Part shown: one piece after another, positions 62,605 to 64,000 of the stretch
How positions within the stretch are numbered: the first letter of the stretch is position 1
Layout of the letters: every line of letters begins with the position of its first letter
Assembly (NCBI GenBank): GCA_030601885.1
Contig: JAUWAU010000015.1
Span: forward strand, 62,001-126,000
Direction of reading: 5' to 3'
Length of the DNA stretch: 64,000 nucleotides
Source: Armatimonadota bacterium
GTDB lineage: Bacteria; Armatimonadota; Zipacnadia; JAUWAU01
Notes under the pieces: generated by a model
Told to the model about the DNA's origin: nothing
The model's database searches: none
Seen by the model: the letters and a program-made list of their open reading frames with translations, nothing else
Translations under genes and position numbers: made by a program

Positions 62605-63294
62605 ATGCTTTCCTCACAGCATTGGAAGTGGGTTGCCGTTGGGGCTTGCCTGGTTGGCGCTATGTTCGTGTTGGCGGCGACAGGGCAGGAGGCGGTGCCT
62701 CCGGCGGAGGATGTCCCGGATGCCGACGCGTTCGTAGTGCTGGGGAAGGTGGGTGAAGGGATCGATCACACCTACGCCGAGATACCCTTTCGGCTCGCCG
62801 ACGTTCCCATCCAGACGCAGCTTCTGATGGTGGGCCAGCTTCTCGCCACCAGACTCCCTCGGGACGAGCTGCCACTCGCCGGGCAAGTGACACGCGCGGT
62901 ACACTTCATGGCTCTCACCGGCTACTCGCTGGAGACGCCACACGGCATGCCCGTGGGCACGGTCCATGCAGTGTACCAGGATGGCGGGCGCGAGATACTC
63001 GATCTCTTCGAGGGCGTCGATGTGGCTGAGTGGAGCTACCGGCACCCGATCTACGGCTTCCGTCTGGCCCACGGCCCCGTGCCGCCGGCGTACGAGTGGA
63101 CTCACGATGACCCCGAGGTGGGCGAGCATCCCGGATATGCATTCTACGGTGTCCTGGAGACAGACCCACGCCCACTCGATAGGCTCGAGCTGCATCTCAA
63201 CGACGAGGCCGTGGAGGCCACACCCGGCGGGAACTTCGTGCTCATGATAAATGCCGTGACGCTCGAGCTCGCGGCGACGGAGCCGGGGCTGTAG
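62605..63294 (+). CDS. Secreted protein of unknown function
   Basis: This 229-residue protein has a signal peptide (WKWVAVGACLVGAMFVLAATGQ). The mature part is beta-rich: VVLGKVGEGIDHTYAEIPFR, AVHFMALTGYSLETPHGMPV, TVHAVYQDGGREILDLFEGV, GYAFYGVLETDPRPLDRLEL. It resembles carbohydrate-binding jelly-roll modules but no family is certain. GGAGGGG precedes ATG 62605. It is 47 bases after GH127, so it may act on the same glycan. Its TAG stop is the first three bases of a dispersed repeat. Confidence 0.65.
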   Translation: MLSSQHWKWVAVGACLVGAMFVLAATGQEAVPPAEDVPDADAFVVLGKVGEGIDHTYAEIPFRLADVPIQTQLLMVGQLLATRLPRDELPLAGQVTRAVHFMALTGYSLETPHGMPVGTVHAVYQDGGREILDLFEGVDVAEWSYRHPIYGFRLAHGPVPPAYEWTHDDPEVGEHPGYAFYGVLETDPRPLDRLELHLNDEAVEATPGGNFVLMINAVTLELAATEPGL

Positions 63295-63326
63295 GGCGGG
63301 GATGCCCTTCCCCGCCGGCCTTCTGC
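63290..63326 (+). repeat. Dispersed TAGGGC palindromic repeat
   Basis: GTAGGGCGGGGATGCCC, TTCCCCGCCGGCCTT. It is nearly identical to the copy at 19906-19947 and, reversed, to 30631-30666. It supplies the stop codon of the preceding gene. Confidence 0.8.
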
Positions 63327-63348
63327 TGAAGGCTTTGCCGCTCGTCCC

Positions 63349-63789
63349 TCAGAGAAGGGAGATCGTAGCCCCCTCGGGCTCCGCACGCAGGCTGATGCGC
63401 ATGCCGGTGCGGATGTGGGCGAAGATATCCTGCGCCGGCCGATCCACAATGGGCAGCGCTCGGCCAAACCACACCTCGCCCATCAGCCCACCGGCCACCA
63501 TCAGCTCGTCGGCCTCAGACAGGATCAGTGCGGCCGGGGCGTTGCCGGCGGCGGCCAACTCCAGCAGCAGCAGGGAGCTCATAGTGGAGCCCACGCATCG
63601 CGGAAGCACCAGGATCATGCCGGCCGTCCGGAGGCCGTAGAGGTCGTGGGTCGGGTCCTCGATCCTGCCGCGTCGGTGGCGCCATTCCACGGCTCCCTTG
63701 AAGGCGGCCAGGAAGTTGAGCGGCTGCCGCGAGACGAGCGCCTCGGCGTCGGCAGATCCCGGTACGATTGTTCGGGCGATGATCGTCAT
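63349..63789 (-). CDS. Aconitase X swivel-domain (DUF126) protein, small subunit
   Basis: This 146-residue protein matches the aconitase X swivel domain: ARTIVPGSADAEALVSRQPL, RIEDPTHDLYGLRTAGMILV, LPRCVGSTMSSLLLLELAAA, NAPAALILSEADELMVAGGL. In archaea the small subunit works with a large catalytic subunit as phosphomevalonate dehydratase; bacterial forms act as hydroxyproline dehydratases or have unknown substrates. The large subunit is not within the window: the 210 bases upstream to the window end carry only broken frames. ATG 63789 has no clear ribosome site. Confidence 0.82.
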   Translation of the reverse strand: MTIIARTIVPGSADAEALVSRQPLNFLAAFKGAVEWRHRRGRIEDPTHDLYGLRTAGMILVLPRCVGSTMSSLLLLELAAAGNAPAALILSEADELMVAGGLMGEVWFGRALPIVDRPAQDIFAHIRTGMRISLRAEPEGATISLL

Positions 63790-64000
63790 GGCGGGAGGGG
63801 GGTCAGAAGACCCTGACTTCGCGCCATCCGGCTGGCATATTGGTGTGCTTTTCGCGAGGGTGTGGGGTGGTCCCTTTGGCGAGAGGTAGATGAGGAGGCG
63901 TGGAATTCGGAGATGGCTGTCATGACGCGGTGGGACACCTGGAAACGATGAAGATGGGTGCGAGGGCCAAAGGCATGCCACCTCGGCCACGCGGGGGACA

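Overview
The window is high-GC bacterial DNA with dense genes on both strands. Several traits suggest an uncultured, environmental, diderm-like lineage close to Armatimonadota or its neighbours (Hydrogenedentota, Planctomycetota). These are an FAD oxidoreductase with a C-terminal S-layer homology segment, a surface protein ending in a FlgD-like Ig module, DUF6785-type membrane proteins, many secreted sugar-polymer enzymes, and abundant short palindromic repeats between genes. No rRNA, tRNA or CRISPR array was seen. The phylum call is inference only.

Layout. 0-2.6 kb: end of an M14 carboxypeptidase, then a promoter-driven three-gene PIN-domain operon. 2.7-13.4 kb: extracellular catabolism (PL10-like lyase, GNAT, sialidase-like BNR protein, FKBP lipoprotein, SLH-tagged FAD oxidoreductase, UroD-like protein, double amidohydrolase). 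13.5-19.2 kb: housekeeping (rho, hpt, TIM-barrel isomerase, 3-methyladenine glycosylase) and unknown membrane proteins. 19.3-28.0 kb: a defence/conflict island. It holds a 1488-residue SIR2-TPR-PIN protein with its own promoter, an 814-residue all-helical partner, and the first part of a ParA-type ATPase. It lies between a surface-protein gene without its 5' end and an ECF sigma gene without region 4. 28.2-39.6 kb: a DUF6785 membrane protein, DUF1667, a siroheme dehydrogenase, a Tat-exported protein, and a divergent cytochrome c biogenesis/tetrapyrrole operon (resB, ccsA, hemA, hemX-like, cobA-hemD). 39.6-41.8 kb: a methyltransferase and an ECF sigma/anti-sigma pair. 42-49.1 kb: a nonulosonic (sialic-type) acid operon neuA-neuB-[toxin-antitoxin]-neuC-M28/DUF4910-like-flippase. 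49.4-53.5 kb: stand-alone GMP synthase ATPase subunit, zinc ribbon protein, enolase-superfamily dehydratase, secreted beta-helix protein. 53.5-60.4 kb: a graveyard of REP-like palindromes, a broken RAYT transposase and an IS3 remnant. Inside it lie a winged-helix regulator, an ACP-like protein, an outer-membrane-like protein, and a leaderless subtilase next to a separate I9-like inhibitor. 60.4-64 kb: GH127 beta-L-arabinofuranosidase, a secreted unknown, and the aconitase X small subunit.

The strongest candidate for an undescribed system is the SIR2-TPR-PIN / helical / ParA-type operon. It joins a putative NAD-degrading domain and a putative ribonuclease domain in one chain, with TPR repeats between them and two translationally coupled partners. 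The copy here looks broken at its distal end.
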